A stretch of 39,252 bases of DNA from Verrucomicrobiota bacterium (GTDB taxonomy: Bacteria > Verrucomicrobiota > Verrucomicrobiia > Limisphaerales > SXTU01), in NCBI GenBank assembly GCA_016871445.1, contig VHDH01000020.1:1-39252 (forward strand), given 5' to 3'. The translations under genes were made by a program, and so were the position numbers. The notes under the pieces are model-generated. The model saw only the letters and a program-made list of their open reading frames with translations. It ran no database searches and was not told where the DNA came from. Shown here piece by piece: positions 1 through 7,988 of the stretch. Each line of letters opens with the position of its first letter. The stretch's first letter is position 1.

Positions 1-990
1 AAGCGCGGCGCTTATGACCAGTTCGGCCACGCAGCCTTCGATCCCCGGATGCGGGCCGGCGCGGGTGGCGGCGGTGCGCGTGGTGGGGCCGGTGGTTTCC
101 ACGACCCCTTCGACATTTTCCGCGAGGTCTTTGCAGGCGGTGGGAGCGGGGGGAGCATTTTTGAGGAGATGTTTGGGGAGCAACAGCGCAACCCCAGTGG
201 GCCGCGCCGCGGCTCTGACTTGCGCTACGACCTAGAACTCGGCTTCGAGGAAGCCGTGCTTGGCTGCGAGAAAGAAATCACCATCAGCAAGCTGGACCAG
301 TGCGAGGCTTGTCACGGCGAGGGCGGTGAGAAAGGTTATTCTATCAAACCTTGCAGCACCTGCGGTGGGCGCGGCCAGATCATCCGTTCCCGCGGCATCT
401 TCAGTGTGGCGCAGACCTGCCCAGATTGCGAAGGCACGGGTCAGAAGATTGACAAGCCCTGCCGCGCTTGTCGTGGCACCGGCCGCCGGGAGCGCTCTTC
501 TAAGATTAAGCTCAAGATACCTGCAGGCGTAGATAATGGCGCACGCCTGCGCTCCGCCGGCAACGGCGAGAGCGGGACGCGCGGCGGCCCGCCGGGCGAT
601 CTCTACGTCGTGTTACACGTGCGTGAACACAGTCTCTTTAGCCGTGATGGCGATGACCTCATCTGCGAAGTCCCGGTGAGCTTCACGCAGGCTGCTTTGG
701 GCGCAGACATCGAGGTGCCCACCATGGCGGGACGCAGCACCGTCCGGATGCCATGCGGGACGCAGCACGGCACCGTCTTTCGCTTGCGTGGCAAAGGCGT
801 GCAGAACCTTCAGGGCCACGGCATGGGCGACCTGCTTGTCCGCGTGCAAATCGAAGTGCCCACCAAGCTTACAGCCGAGCAACGCGCCAAGCTCACCGAA
901 TTTGCCGAGCTCTGCAAAGATGACCTCATGCGCGAGGACGCCACCGGCTTCTTCACCAAAGCGAAGGGTTTTTTTAAGAAGGGGGATTGA
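1..990 (+). CDS. dnaJ: Chaperone protein DnaJ (5' truncated by window edge)
   Basis: DnaJ is the cytoplasmic Hsp40 co-chaperone that delivers substrates to DnaK and stimulates its ATPase. The reading frame is open from base 1, and the first residues (KRGAYDQFGH) are the end of a J domain, so the start and the HPD motif lie upstream of the window. A Gly/Phe-rich linker follows (roughly nt 49-180). Four CxxCxGxG zinc repeats begin near nt 301, 352, 418 and 460 (CEACHGEG, CSTCGGRG, CPDCEGTG, CRACRGTG), and then come the two beta-sandwich substrate-binding domains. All four zinc motifs are intact, which marks a type I Hsp40 rather than CbpA. The next gene, rsmE, lies about 110 bp downstream on the same strand; dnaJ-rsmE adjacency is common in bacteria. 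Confidence 0.96.
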   Translation, partial: KRGAYDQFGHAAFDPRMRAGAGGGGARGGAGGFHDPFDIFREVFAGGGSGGSIFEEMFGEQQRNPSGPRRGSDLRYDLELGFEEAVLGCEKEITISKLDQCEACHGEGGEKGYSIKPCSTCGGRGQIIRSRGIFSVAQTCPDCEGTGQKIDKPCRACRGTGRRERSSKIKLKIPAGVDNGARLRSAGNGESGTRGGPPGDLYVVLHVREHSLFSRDGDDLICEVPVSFTQAALGADIEVPTMAGRSTVRMPCGTQHGTVFRLRGKGVQNLQGHGMGDLLVRVQIEVPTKLTAEQRAKLTEFAELCKDDLMREDATGFFTKAKGFFKKGD

Positions 991-1102
991 GCCACTTATT
1001 CGAGCAAGGCCTAGCCATGATGCCCTCTGAGCAAAGGTTTTTCGCCAAGAAATGGTGGCTGTGGGCTAGTTGAGTCTTATTGATTTCCAAAGTCTTGCGT
1101 CC

Positions 1103-1849
1103 ATGCACCGGTTCTACATCCCACCCGGTACCGCTACTGGCGCGGAGATTTTACTATCTCCGGAAGAATCCCATCACGCTCGGCGCGTGCTCCGGCTTGG
1201 GGTTGGTGACGCGGTGGCGTTACTTGATGGCGCGGGCCTCGTGGCGCAGGGCGCAATCCTCGCGGTGGACAAACACGTGGTGCGCGTTGGCGTGCGTGAA
1301 CGAATCGTCCATCCGCCATTACCTTGCGCAGTGACGCTGTTTCAGGCGCTGCCCAAGGGCCGGCTTATGGACAGCATCGTTGAGAAAGCCACCGAGCTGG
1401 GCACAGCGCGCATCGTGCCACTGCTCACGGAGCACACTATTTCCCGTCCCGACGACAACCACGTTGCGAACAAGCTGGAGAAGTGGCGCACCACCGCGCT
1501 TGAGGCATTAAAGCAGTGCGGCAACCCGTGGCTTCCACGCGTGGAGCCACCCGTGACTTTTGCCGAGCAATTGCGTTGTAATGAGCGCTTCGACCTCGCG
1601 CTCGTTGCGTCATTGCATCCTGGAGCGCGATCAATGCGCGCGGTGTTCGAGGAGTTTCAAGCTCGCGAACAGCACCGTCCAGCCACGCTCGCTGTGTGGA
1701 TCGGCCCGGAGGGGGATTTTACCGCGCCGGAAATCGCGGCGTTAAAGCAAAGCGGCGTACAGCCTATCACCCTCGGTCGCCTCGTGCTGCGCTGCGACAC
1801 GGCGGCGGTGACGACATTGGCGCTGGCGATCAACGAAGCGATGGGATGA
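1103..1849 (+). CDS. rsmE: 16S rRNA (uracil(1498)-N3)-methyltransferase RsmE
   Basis: RsmE uses SAM to methylate N3 of U1498 in 16S rRNA of the 30S subunit. The 248-residue product starts MHRFYIPP, with the family's N-terminal PUA-like RNA-binding segment containing SPEESHHARRVLRL. It ends with the SPOUT trefoil-knot motifs IGPEGDF and LGRLVLR. The usual LRxETA is LRCDTA here, a conservative Glu-to-Asp change. The frame stays open to a TTG at 1070, but the ATG at 1103 matches the family N-terminus. No clear Shine-Dalgarno sequence precedes it. It follows dnaJ and converges with murA, 64 bp away. Confidence 0.95.
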   Translation: MHRFYIPPGTATGAEILLSPEESHHARRVLRLGVGDAVALLDGAGLVAQGAILAVDKHVVRVGVRERIVHPPLPCAVTLFQALPKGRLMDSIVEKATELGTARIVPLLTEHTISRPDDNHVANKLEKWRTTALEALKQCGNPWLPRVEPPVTFAEQLRCNERFDLALVASLHPGARSMRAVFEEFQAREQHRPATLAVWIGPEGDFTAPEIAALKQSGVQPITLGRLVLRCDTAAVTTLALAINEAMG

Positions 1850-1913
1850 TCCGAAAGAATCGGGTGCAGCAAGATTTGAATTCACCGCATTGGTCGACGG
1901 CGAATGCGCCCGT

Positions 1914-3173
1914 CTATTCCTGAACCCGCGAGATGCGTCCACCGAGTTGCTTGAGCTTTTGGTCAATCTTCTCGTAGCCGCGGTCGAGGTGATAAATGCG
2001 GTTCACTTGCGTTGTGCCTTTCGCGGCAAGGCCGGCGATGACCAGCGCGGCACTGGCGCGGAGGTCGCTAGCCATCACGGGCGCGCCGCTGAGGCGCTTA
2101 CCGCCTTTCACAATCGCGCTAGGCCCCTCAATTGAGATATCTGCGCCAAGCCGGCCCAGTTCTGCCACGTGGCCAAAGCGGCTCTCAAAAATGCGCTCGG
2201 TGATAATGCTGATGCCGGGGGTGAGGCACATGAGCGCCATCATTTGTGCCTGCACATCGGTCGGAAAACCGGCGTAAGGCAGCGTCGTCACGTCCACGGG
2301 CGCGAGCCGGACGCCGCGCTTTACCAGGAGTGCAGCACCGCGCCGCTCGATCTTTACGCCGGCCTCGCGAAGTTTGTCGATCACGGCGTTCATATGCTCA
2401 GGTTTTGCGCCGTGGATGGTGACTTCGCCGTTGGTCATCGCAGCGGCAATGGCGAAGGTCGCCGCCTCGATACGGTCCGGAATGACCTCGTGCTTCGCTC
2501 CGTGCAGTTCTTTTACGCCGGTGATGGTGATGGTCGGGCTGCCCGAACCTTGAATCTTAGCGCCCATTGCGTTGAGGAACTGCGCGAGGTCGGTGACTTC
2601 CGGTTCGCATGCAGCGCTCTCAATGATGGTCACGCCCTCGGCCAATACGGCGGCCGACATGATGTTTGCCGTGCCCAGCACGGTCGGGCCAGCGCGACCA
2701 CCCAGAAAAACCTCTGTACCAGTAAGACGCGGGGCTTTGGCGCGCACGTAACCGGCTTCAATCTCGATCTTCGCTCCCAGTGCGCGAAGACCTTTTAAAT
2801 GCAGGTCAATTGGCCGCGTGCCGATGACGCAGCCGCCGGGTTGCGAGACGTCGGCCTTCCGCAAGCGTCCGAGCAGCGGGCCGAGGATGCAGATGGAGCC
2901 ACGCATCTTGCGAATGAGATCATAGTCGCCATGGCCCTTGATGCGGTGAGCCTGCACGGTAAGCGTATTTCCCTCGAACTTCACGGAGCAACCGAGTGAC
3001 TCGAGGATGCGGCCCATGAACTTCACGTCGCTGAGGTCGGGGACGTTGCGGATGACACACGGCTCGGCGGTGAGGAGCGTGGCAGCCATGATGGGAAGCA
3101 CGGCGTTTTTGGCGCCGCTCACTTGCACATCCCCGTGGAGGGGAACGCCGCCCTTAATAAGAAGACTGTCCAT
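1914..3173 (-). CDS. murA: UDP-N-acetylglucosamine 1-carboxyvinyltransferase MurA
   Basis: MurA catalyses the first committed step of peptidoglycan synthesis, transferring enolpyruvyl from phosphoenolpyruvate to UDP-GlcNAc in the cytoplasm. The 419 residues match the family's normal length. Lys22 sits in SGAKNA. The catalytic cysteine falls at residue 115 in PGGCVIGTRP, the same numbering as E. coli, so the enzyme should be fosfomycin-sensitive unless other changes intervene. The start is an ATG at 3173. thiE lies upstream on the same strand across 198 bp in which no gene was seen. The gene is convergent with rsmE. Confidence 0.97.
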   Translation of the reverse strand: MDSLLIKGGVPLHGDVQVSGAKNAVLPIMAATLLTAEPCVIRNVPDLSDVKFMGRILESLGCSVKFEGNTLTVQAHRIKGHGDYDLIRKMRGSICILGPLLGRLRKADVSQPGGCVIGTRPIDLHLKGLRALGAKIEIEAGYVRAKAPRLTGTEVFLGGRAGPTVLGTANIMSAAVLAEGVTIIESAACEPEVTDLAQFLNAMGAKIQGSGSPTITITGVKELHGAKHEVIPDRIEAATFAIAAAMTNGEVTIHGAKPEHMNAVIDKLREAGVKIERRGAALLVKRGVRLAPVDVTTLPYAGFPTDVQAQMMALMCLTPGISIITERIFESRFGHVAELGRLGADISIEGPSAIVKGGKRLSGAPVMASDLRASAALVIAGLAAKGTTQVNRIYHLDRGYEKIDQKLKQLGGRISRVQE

Positions 3174-3371
3174 GTGGAGAAACTTTTTGGCTTTGAAAAT
3201 GACGCCCAGATGACGCCAGCGACGCGGAGCAGGAGCAAATCAATTCGGAGGTTTCATCCAACGATTTGGTAATGACTTTGCTTGCGAAGCCGCGCGAGTT
3301 TCAGGAGCAAGCGCAAGATCAGACGGACATGCTCATCCTGCTCCGAATCCGGCGGCCTTTACCAGTGCGCC

Positions 3372-4022
3372 TTACCCCTTGTAGGAATCGATGCGGTTGC
3401 GGAAGTCGCGGCACACCGCCGTGATGTCCGGCGCGTTGAGGATAGCCGAGACGACGCAAATGCGACGCGCGCCGGCGGCCAGGACGGAGTCAAGGGTGGT
3501 CAAGTTGATGCCGCCGATGGCAAACCACGGGATTGTCACGTTGGTGGCGGCCCAACGAACGTAATCAAGTGTGACGGCGGGTCGGCCCGGTTTGGTGCCG
3601 GTGGGAAAGACGGGTCCGATGGCGAGGTAGTCTGGCGCAGCGCGGAGGGCACGCTGGGCTTGCACGGGCGCGTGGGTGCTAAGGCCAAGCTTCATCTGCG
3701 GCGGGCAGCCAGTGACTTGCGCGGCGGTACGATAGCCGGCGTCGAAGAAATCCTCCTGCCCAAGATGGCAAACCGGCGCGCCAAGTTGAAGGGCGAGTTG
3801 GGGATGGTCGTTAAGCACGAAATTGACATTGGCACGTTCGCAGACGGGCATCACAGCCTCAGCCAGGCGGCGAACCTCATCGAGCGATGCGCCTTTGGCA
3901 CGAAGTTGCACCAAGTCCGAGCCACCGTCACATAGCTGGTGTGCAATCTCTGTCGGGTCACGACCGTGAAGATAAGCCGTGTCCACGAAGGTGTACAGGC
4001 GAGTGGCGGGAATTGGCTTCAT
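3372..4022 (-). CDS. thiE: Thiamine-phosphate synthase ThiE
   Basis: ThiE joins hydroxymethylpyrimidine diphosphate to the thiazole phosphate carboxylate, giving thiamine monophosphate in the cytoplasm. The 216-residue TIM barrel carries the expected motifs in order: VQLRAKG, NDHPQLA, GLSTH, the phosphate-binding IGPVFPTGTK and AIGGIN near the C-terminus. The ATG start at 4022 is divergent from the esterase-like gene, with 96 bp between the two starts. No other thiamine gene and no TPP riboswitch were recognised nearby, so the rest of the pathway must lie elsewhere. Confidence 0.94.
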   Translation of the reverse strand: MKPIPATRLYTFVDTAYLHGRDPTEIAHQLCDGGSDLVQLRAKGASLDEVRRLAEAVMPVCERANVNFVLNDHPQLALQLGAPVCHLGQEDFFDAGYRTAAQVTGCPPQMKLGLSTHAPVQAQRALRAAPDYLAIGPVFPTGTKPGRPAVTLDYVRWAATNVTIPWFAIGGINLTTLDSVLAAGARRICVVSAILNAPDITAVCRDFRNRIDSYKG

Positions 4023-4118
4023 TCAATGAAAGTCACGCACGGCGAAGTGTCGTCTAGGCGAGGGTTCTGGCTCAATCAAATCTTGCCCCGCGTCCGTCCG
4101 GCGCGTTTCATCGGCTAC

Positions 4119-5030
4119 ATGATCTCCAAATTCGTCGTCTTGCTGACCGCACTGGTTTTCTTCGGCGGGCCGCTTCACTCGCACGCTTTCGTCACTGGCG
4201 CCATCAAAATTTGGCCTAAGGAAGTTCCCGGCGAGCCAGCCCCCATCGGTGAGGAGAAGGACACCTCCGACGAGAAAAGCAGAAAGGTAGCGGGCAAGCA
4301 CGTCACTCGCCTCGGCAATGTTTCCCAGCCTACAATCACAGTCTATCGCCCGGCGAAGGACAAGGACACCGGTGCGGCGGTCATCGTCTGCCCTGGCGGC
4401 GGATATAGCATTCTCGCTTACGATCTCGAAGGCTCAGAGATTTGCGAGTGGCTCAACTCCCTCGGGGTCACGGGCGTGCTGCTCAAGTACCGCGTGCCGA
4501 AGCGCCCTGGCCTGGAGAAACACACGGCGGCGTTGCAGGATGCGCAACGCGCTGTGGGCTTGGTGCGATCGCGCGCGGCCGAATGGGGCATTGACCCGCA
4601 ACGCATCGGCATCCTTGGCTTCTCGGCGGGCGGCCATCTCGCGGCGGCGAGCTGCAATAACTATGACAAACGCACCTATGAACCCGTAGACGATGCAGAC
4701 AAGGTGAGCTGCCGACCCGATTTTGCCGTGCTGGTTTATCCCGCTTACCTCACCGTGAAAGAGCAGGGTGACAAGATCGCCCCCGAGTTGCCTATTACCG
4801 CGAACTCCCCGCAGACCTTTCTAGTGATGACGCAAGACGACGGCGTGCGGGTGGAGTCCGCGCTGTTCTACTACCTCGCTCTTAAGCAGGCGAAGGTGCC
4901 CGCTGAACTGCACCTATATCCGACCGGCGGCCACGGTTACGGCCTCCGCCCGAGCGAGCATGGGGTCTCGACCTGGCCGCAACGAGCCGCCGAATGGATG
5001 AAAACACGTGGCTTGCTGAAAGCGAAATAA
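4119..5030 (+). CDS. Exported alpha/beta hydrolase, acetyl-esterase-like
   Basis: This is a predicted 303-residue secreted esterase. From the chosen ATG the N-terminus is a signal peptide (MISKFVVLLTALVFFG followed by SHA). The frame extends upstream to 3939, but those residues are not signal-like and overlap the divergent thiE. The oxyanion-hole segment is CPGGGY, the nucleophile is Ser169 in GFSAGGH, and DD and GGHGYGL near the C-terminus supply the acid and histidine. The layout resembles the Aes/BD-FAE group of carbohydrate acetylesterases, which often sit among polysaccharide-degradation genes in Verrucomicrobiota and Planctomycetota. The substrate cannot be told from the sequence. The sugar-oxidation pair downstream is consistent with a carbohydrate role. 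Confidence 0.85.
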   Translation: MISKFVVLLTALVFFGGPLHSHAFVTGAIKIWPKEVPGEPAPIGEEKDTSDEKSRKVAGKHVTRLGNVSQPTITVYRPAKDKDTGAAVIVCPGGGYSILAYDLEGSEICEWLNSLGVTGVLLKYRVPKRPGLEKHTAALQDAQRAVGLVRSRAAEWGIDPQRIGILGFSAGGHLAAASCNNYDKRTYEPVDDADKVSCRPDFAVLVYPAYLTVKEQGDKIAPELPITANSPQTFLVMTQDDGVRVESALFYYLALKQAKVPAELHLYPTGGHGYGLRPSEHGVSTWPQRAAEWMKTRGLLKAK

Positions 5031-5166
5031 GCCTCGCAGTTAGTTTCAACGCAAGGCGAGCAGAGCAGGATAAAAACTGCTAAAGTTTATCTGCCACGGA
5101 GTCCTCTGTGCCGTCGGTGTTATTAAATCCACTTCAAGCGGGGCTGTTTTTGGGTTTACATAGGCC

Positions 5167-6120
5167 ATGCAATTCCGCCCCCTCGGCAAGACTGGCCTCC
5201 AGCTCTCCGTTGTCAGCTACGGAGCGGCCTCGATGGGCAACGAATACGGCAACGCCAGCGACGAGGCCCGCAGCATCCGCTCGCTCCACGTCGCGCTTGA
5301 TGGCGGGGTCAACTTCATTGACACCTCGCCCTACTATGGCCGGACGCTCGCGGAGAAAGTTCTGGGCCGCGCCTTCAAGGAGATTTCCCGCGACCGCTTC
5401 CTCCTCGGCACCAAGTGCGGCCGCTACGACGTGGCGGGCTTCGACTTTAGTTACGACCGCATCCTCCGCAGCGTGGATGAGAGCCTCCAGCGCATGGGCG
5501 TGGACCACATTGATATCATGCAGTGCCACGACATCGAGTTCGACGACATGCAGCGAGTGGTGGACGAGGCCTTGCCCGCGCTCCGCAAAGCGCGTGAGCA
5601 GGGCAAAATCCGCTTCATCGGCGTCACCGGATTTCCGCTGAACATCTTCCGCTACATCCTCGACCGGACCGAACTGGACTGCATGTTGAGCTACTGCCAC
5701 TACTCGCTGAACAACACGTCGCTACTCGGCCTCATTCCGTATCTGCAGGCCAAGGGCGTGGGCATCATGAGCGCATCGCCGTTCAGCGAACGCCTGCTCA
5801 CGCGCCAACCGCTGCCGCCCTGGCATCACGCACCGGACGCGCTCAAGGCGCAGTGCCGCAAAGCGGTTGAGTTCTGTGATGCGCGCGGCGTGGACATCGC
5901 GAAGCTGGCGTTTCAGTTCACCCTGCAAAATCCCGCCATCGCCACCAGCATCCCCGGCACCGCGAACCCCGACAACATGGCTGCCATGTTGCGGTGGATG
6001 GACGAGCCCGTGGATCACGCCATGATTGCCGAAGTAATGAAGCTGCTGGAGCCGACGAACAACGTGCTTTGGCGCGTGGGTCGGCAGGAGAATAGTGTGA
6101 ATTGGGATGCTGGCTTATGA
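5167..6120 (+). CDS. Aldo/keto reductase, L-fucose/L-galactose dehydrogenase-like
   Basis: This is a 317-residue NAD(P)-dependent aldo/keto reductase. The catalytic tetrad is visible: Asp52 and Tyr57 in FIDTSPYYG, Lys83 in GTKCGRY and His121 in QCHDIEF. The sequence resembles the subgroup holding plant L-galactose dehydrogenase and bacterial L-fucose dehydrogenases, which oxidise the C1 hydroxyl of the sugar to a lactone. The next gene, an amidohydrolase-type lactonase 17 bp downstream, supports that direction of reaction. The ATG at 5167 begins the typical MQFRPLGKTG. The exact sugar (L-fucose, L-galactose or L-rhamnose) is inferred, not proven. Confidence 0.88.
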   Translation: MQFRPLGKTGLQLSVVSYGAASMGNEYGNASDEARSIRSLHVALDGGVNFIDTSPYYGRTLAEKVLGRAFKEISRDRFLLGTKCGRYDVAGFDFSYDRILRSVDESLQRMGVDHIDIMQCHDIEFDDMQRVVDEALPALRKAREQGKIRFIGVTGFPLNIFRYILDRTELDCMLSYCHYSLNNTSLLGLIPYLQAKGVGIMSASPFSERLLTRQPLPPWHHAPDALKAQCRKAVEFCDARGVDIAKLAFQFTLQNPAIATSIPGTANPDNMAAMLRWMDEPVDHAMIAEVMKLLEPTNNVLWRVGRQENSVNWDAGL

Positions 6121-6137
6121 GGAGTCAAACGTCCGAC

Positions 6138-6968
6138 ATGACCATTGATTCTCACCAGCACTTTTGGAAATTCACGTCTGCCGAGTATCCGTGGATGAGG
6201 CCCGAGTGGCCCATCCGCCGCGACTTTCTACCACCCGACCTCGCCCCGCTTTTGCACGCGGCCGGGCTCAATGGTTGTGTGGCCGTGCAGGCGCAGCAGA
6301 CCGTGGCTGAGGCGCGCTGGCTGCTCGCGCTGGCGGACGCGCATCCCTTCATCCGCGGGGTCGTCGGCTGGGTGGATTTGCAAAGCAACCGCGTGGAGGA
6401 ACAGCTTGCGGAACTGGCGCGGCATCCGCGCTTCGTCGGTGTGCGGCACGTGGTGCAGGACGAGCCGGATGACAATTTCATGTTGCGTCCCGCGTTTCAG
6501 CGCGGCATTGGCAAGCTGCAGCAATTCAACCTCGCTTACGATATACTTGTCTTTCCAAAGCAGTTGCCCGCGGCCATCCGACTCGTCGCGAATTTTCCCG
6601 AGCAGCGCTTCGTGCTCGATCACATTGCCAAGCCGCCCATCGCTGCCGGCACGCTCTCGCCGTGGCGTGAGCAACTCCGTGAGCTGGCGGCGGCCCCCAA
6701 CGTTTGGTGCAAAGTCTCCGGCATGGTCACCGAGGCAGAGTGGTTGGGCTGGCGTGCGGACGGTTTTCGGCCTTATCTGGACGTGGTCTTCGCTGCGTTC
6801 GGCATGGAGCGGCTGATGTTCGGCACGGACTGGCCGGTTTGCACGTTAGCGGGCAGTTACGCACAGGTTCACCGGCTAATGGACGATTACACAAGCGCAC
6901 TGACAGCGGAGGCGCGCGCGAAGTTTTTCGGAGGAAACGCGGCGGATTTTTATCGGCTAACCGGGTGA
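6138..6968 (+). CDS. Amidohydrolase-family sugar lactonase (L-fuconolactonase-like)
   Basis: This 276-residue member of the amidohydrolase-2 family probably hydrolyses the lactone made by the upstream reductase to a free aldonate. The N-terminal metal motif HQHFW (His6, His8), HIAKPP in mid-protein and the late metal-ligand aspartate in FGTDWP are all present and typical of L-fuconolactonase and L-rhamnonolactonase relatives. The ATG at 6138 gives the family-typical MTIDSHQHFW. A GAGGAG lies at 6119-6124, 13 nt upstream. An alternative in-frame ATG at 6117 overlaps the previous stop as ATGA and would add seven residues. Either way the two genes look translationally coupled. Confidence 0.87.
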   Translation: MTIDSHQHFWKFTSAEYPWMRPEWPIRRDFLPPDLAPLLHAAGLNGCVAVQAQQTVAEARWLLALADAHPFIRGVVGWVDLQSNRVEEQLAELARHPRFVGVRHVVQDEPDDNFMLRPAFQRGIGKLQQFNLAYDILVFPKQLPAAIRLVANFPEQRFVLDHIAKPPIAAGTLSPWREQLRELAAAPNVWCKVSGMVTEAEWLGWRADGFRPYLDVVFAAFGMERLMFGTDWPVCTLAGSYAQVHRLMDDYTSALTAEARAKFFGGNAADFYRLTG

Positions 6969-7048
6969 GTGGACAACAACTGCGATATCGACCAAGGGAT
7001 TGAGTAGGATCAAGATCTCGATTACGGACAAAAATACGTCCCGGCTGC

Positions 7049-7930
7049 TTGCACCGATTCCTTGAGCGCGTTAAGAAAGCTCGGCCATGGCTGGCGCCTA
7101 CCGTGGGGCTGTTGGTCATCGTCGTGATGCTTTACCGCTTCGAGCACAGTCAGGTCTATCACCCGACGCGCGACGCGGAATACACGCCCGAGGATGTGGG
7201 CCGCTCTGCCGAGGAAGTTCGGCTGACCACCGCTGACGGGCTGCGGCTGCATGCTTGGTTCTTCGCGGCTGATAAGGCGTCGCCGCGCGCGCGCCTCGTG
7301 ATGCTCTTCTGCCATGGCAACGGTGGCAATCTCACCTCGCGCCCTGGTTATTACCGGGCCATCCTCGAAACGGGTGTCAGTCTGCTAGCTTTCGACTATC
7401 GCGGCTACGGCCGCAGCGACGGGGAACCGAGTGAGTTGGGCACTTATGCTGACGCGCAGGCAGCCTTCCAGTGGTTACGCACGCGCGGGTTTGCACCGGA
7501 GCACATCTTGGTTTGGGGTGAGTCGCTTGGCGGTGGCATCGCCAGCCATGTGGCGGCCACGCTGCCGGTCGGCGGGCTGGCATTGCAAAGCACCTTTACC
7601 TCCGTTCCCGACATTGGGGCGGAGTTGTTTCCCTGGTTGCCCGTGCGCCTCCTGAGCCGGATTAGCTACGATACGCACAGCCGGTTGCCTCAGATCCAAT
7701 GCCCGGTGGTCATCCTGCATAGCCGGGCGGATACGACGATCCGCTTTAGCCACGGCGAACAAAACTTCGCCGCCGCGCGCGAACCCAAGGCGTTTGTCGA
7801 ACTCGAAGGCGACCACAACGACCCGCTGCTCGCCAACCGCGCCGCCTACGTAGCCGGGGCGGAGAAGCTCGTGCAATTGGCCGAGGCGGCGCAGAGACAG
7901 AAACGGAGTGAGGGCGCGGCGGAGCGATGA
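7049..7930 (+). CDS. Membrane-anchored alpha/beta hydrolase (BEM46/ABHD13-like)
   Basis: This 293-residue hydrolase has a single N-terminal membrane anchor (about residues 16-28, GLLVIVVML) and a periplasm-facing alpha/beta hydrolase domain. Visible motifs are HGNGGN (oxyanion region), DYRGYGRSDG, the nucleophile elbow GESLGGG, an aspartate in HSRADTTI and the histidine in EGDHND. This motif set matches the BEM46/ABHD13 group, whose substrates are mostly unknown. The start is uncertain: TTG at 7049 keeps the basic residues and the anchor, whereas the first in-frame ATG at 7127 would delete the membrane segment. It lies 80 bp after the lactonase gene and may belong to the same unit. Confidence 0.8.
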   Translation: MHRFLERVKKARPWLAPTVGLLVIVVMLYRFEHSQVYHPTRDAEYTPEDVGRSAEEVRLTTADGLRLHAWFFAADKASPRARLVMLFCHGNGGNLTSRPGYYRAILETGVSLLAFDYRGYGRSDGEPSELGTYADAQAAFQWLRTRGFAPEHILVWGESLGGGIASHVAATLPVGGLALQSTFTSVPDIGAELFPWLPVRLLSRISYDTHSRLPQIQCPVVILHSRADTTIRFSHGEQNFAAAREPKAFVELEGDHNDPLLANRAAYVAGAEKLVQLAEAAQRQKRSEGAAER

Positions 7931-7988
7931 AGAATTGGCCGTCTGCCACTCTCACTCTCCCATCACTCCGTCACTCCAAGCCTCGCCC

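Noticed and set aside
1858-1915. tRNA-like string (a T-loop-like TTCAAATC on the minus strand followed by a GCATT/AATGC stem) between rsmE and murA
   Set aside because: The T-stem does not pair, the anticodon stem has an 11-nt loop, and the D-arm would fall inside murA. It is probably chance similarity, or at most a decayed fragment.
3174-3371. Possible small gene between murA and thiE
   Set aside because: No frame with plausible start, length or composition was found. Only a short ATGACGCC-type tandem repeat is visible near 3200.
5071-5096. Imperfect AT-rich hairpin (GCAGGATAAA / TTTATCTGC) after the esterase-like gene
   Set aside because: One bulge, an 11-nt loop and no T-run make it too weak to call a terminator.
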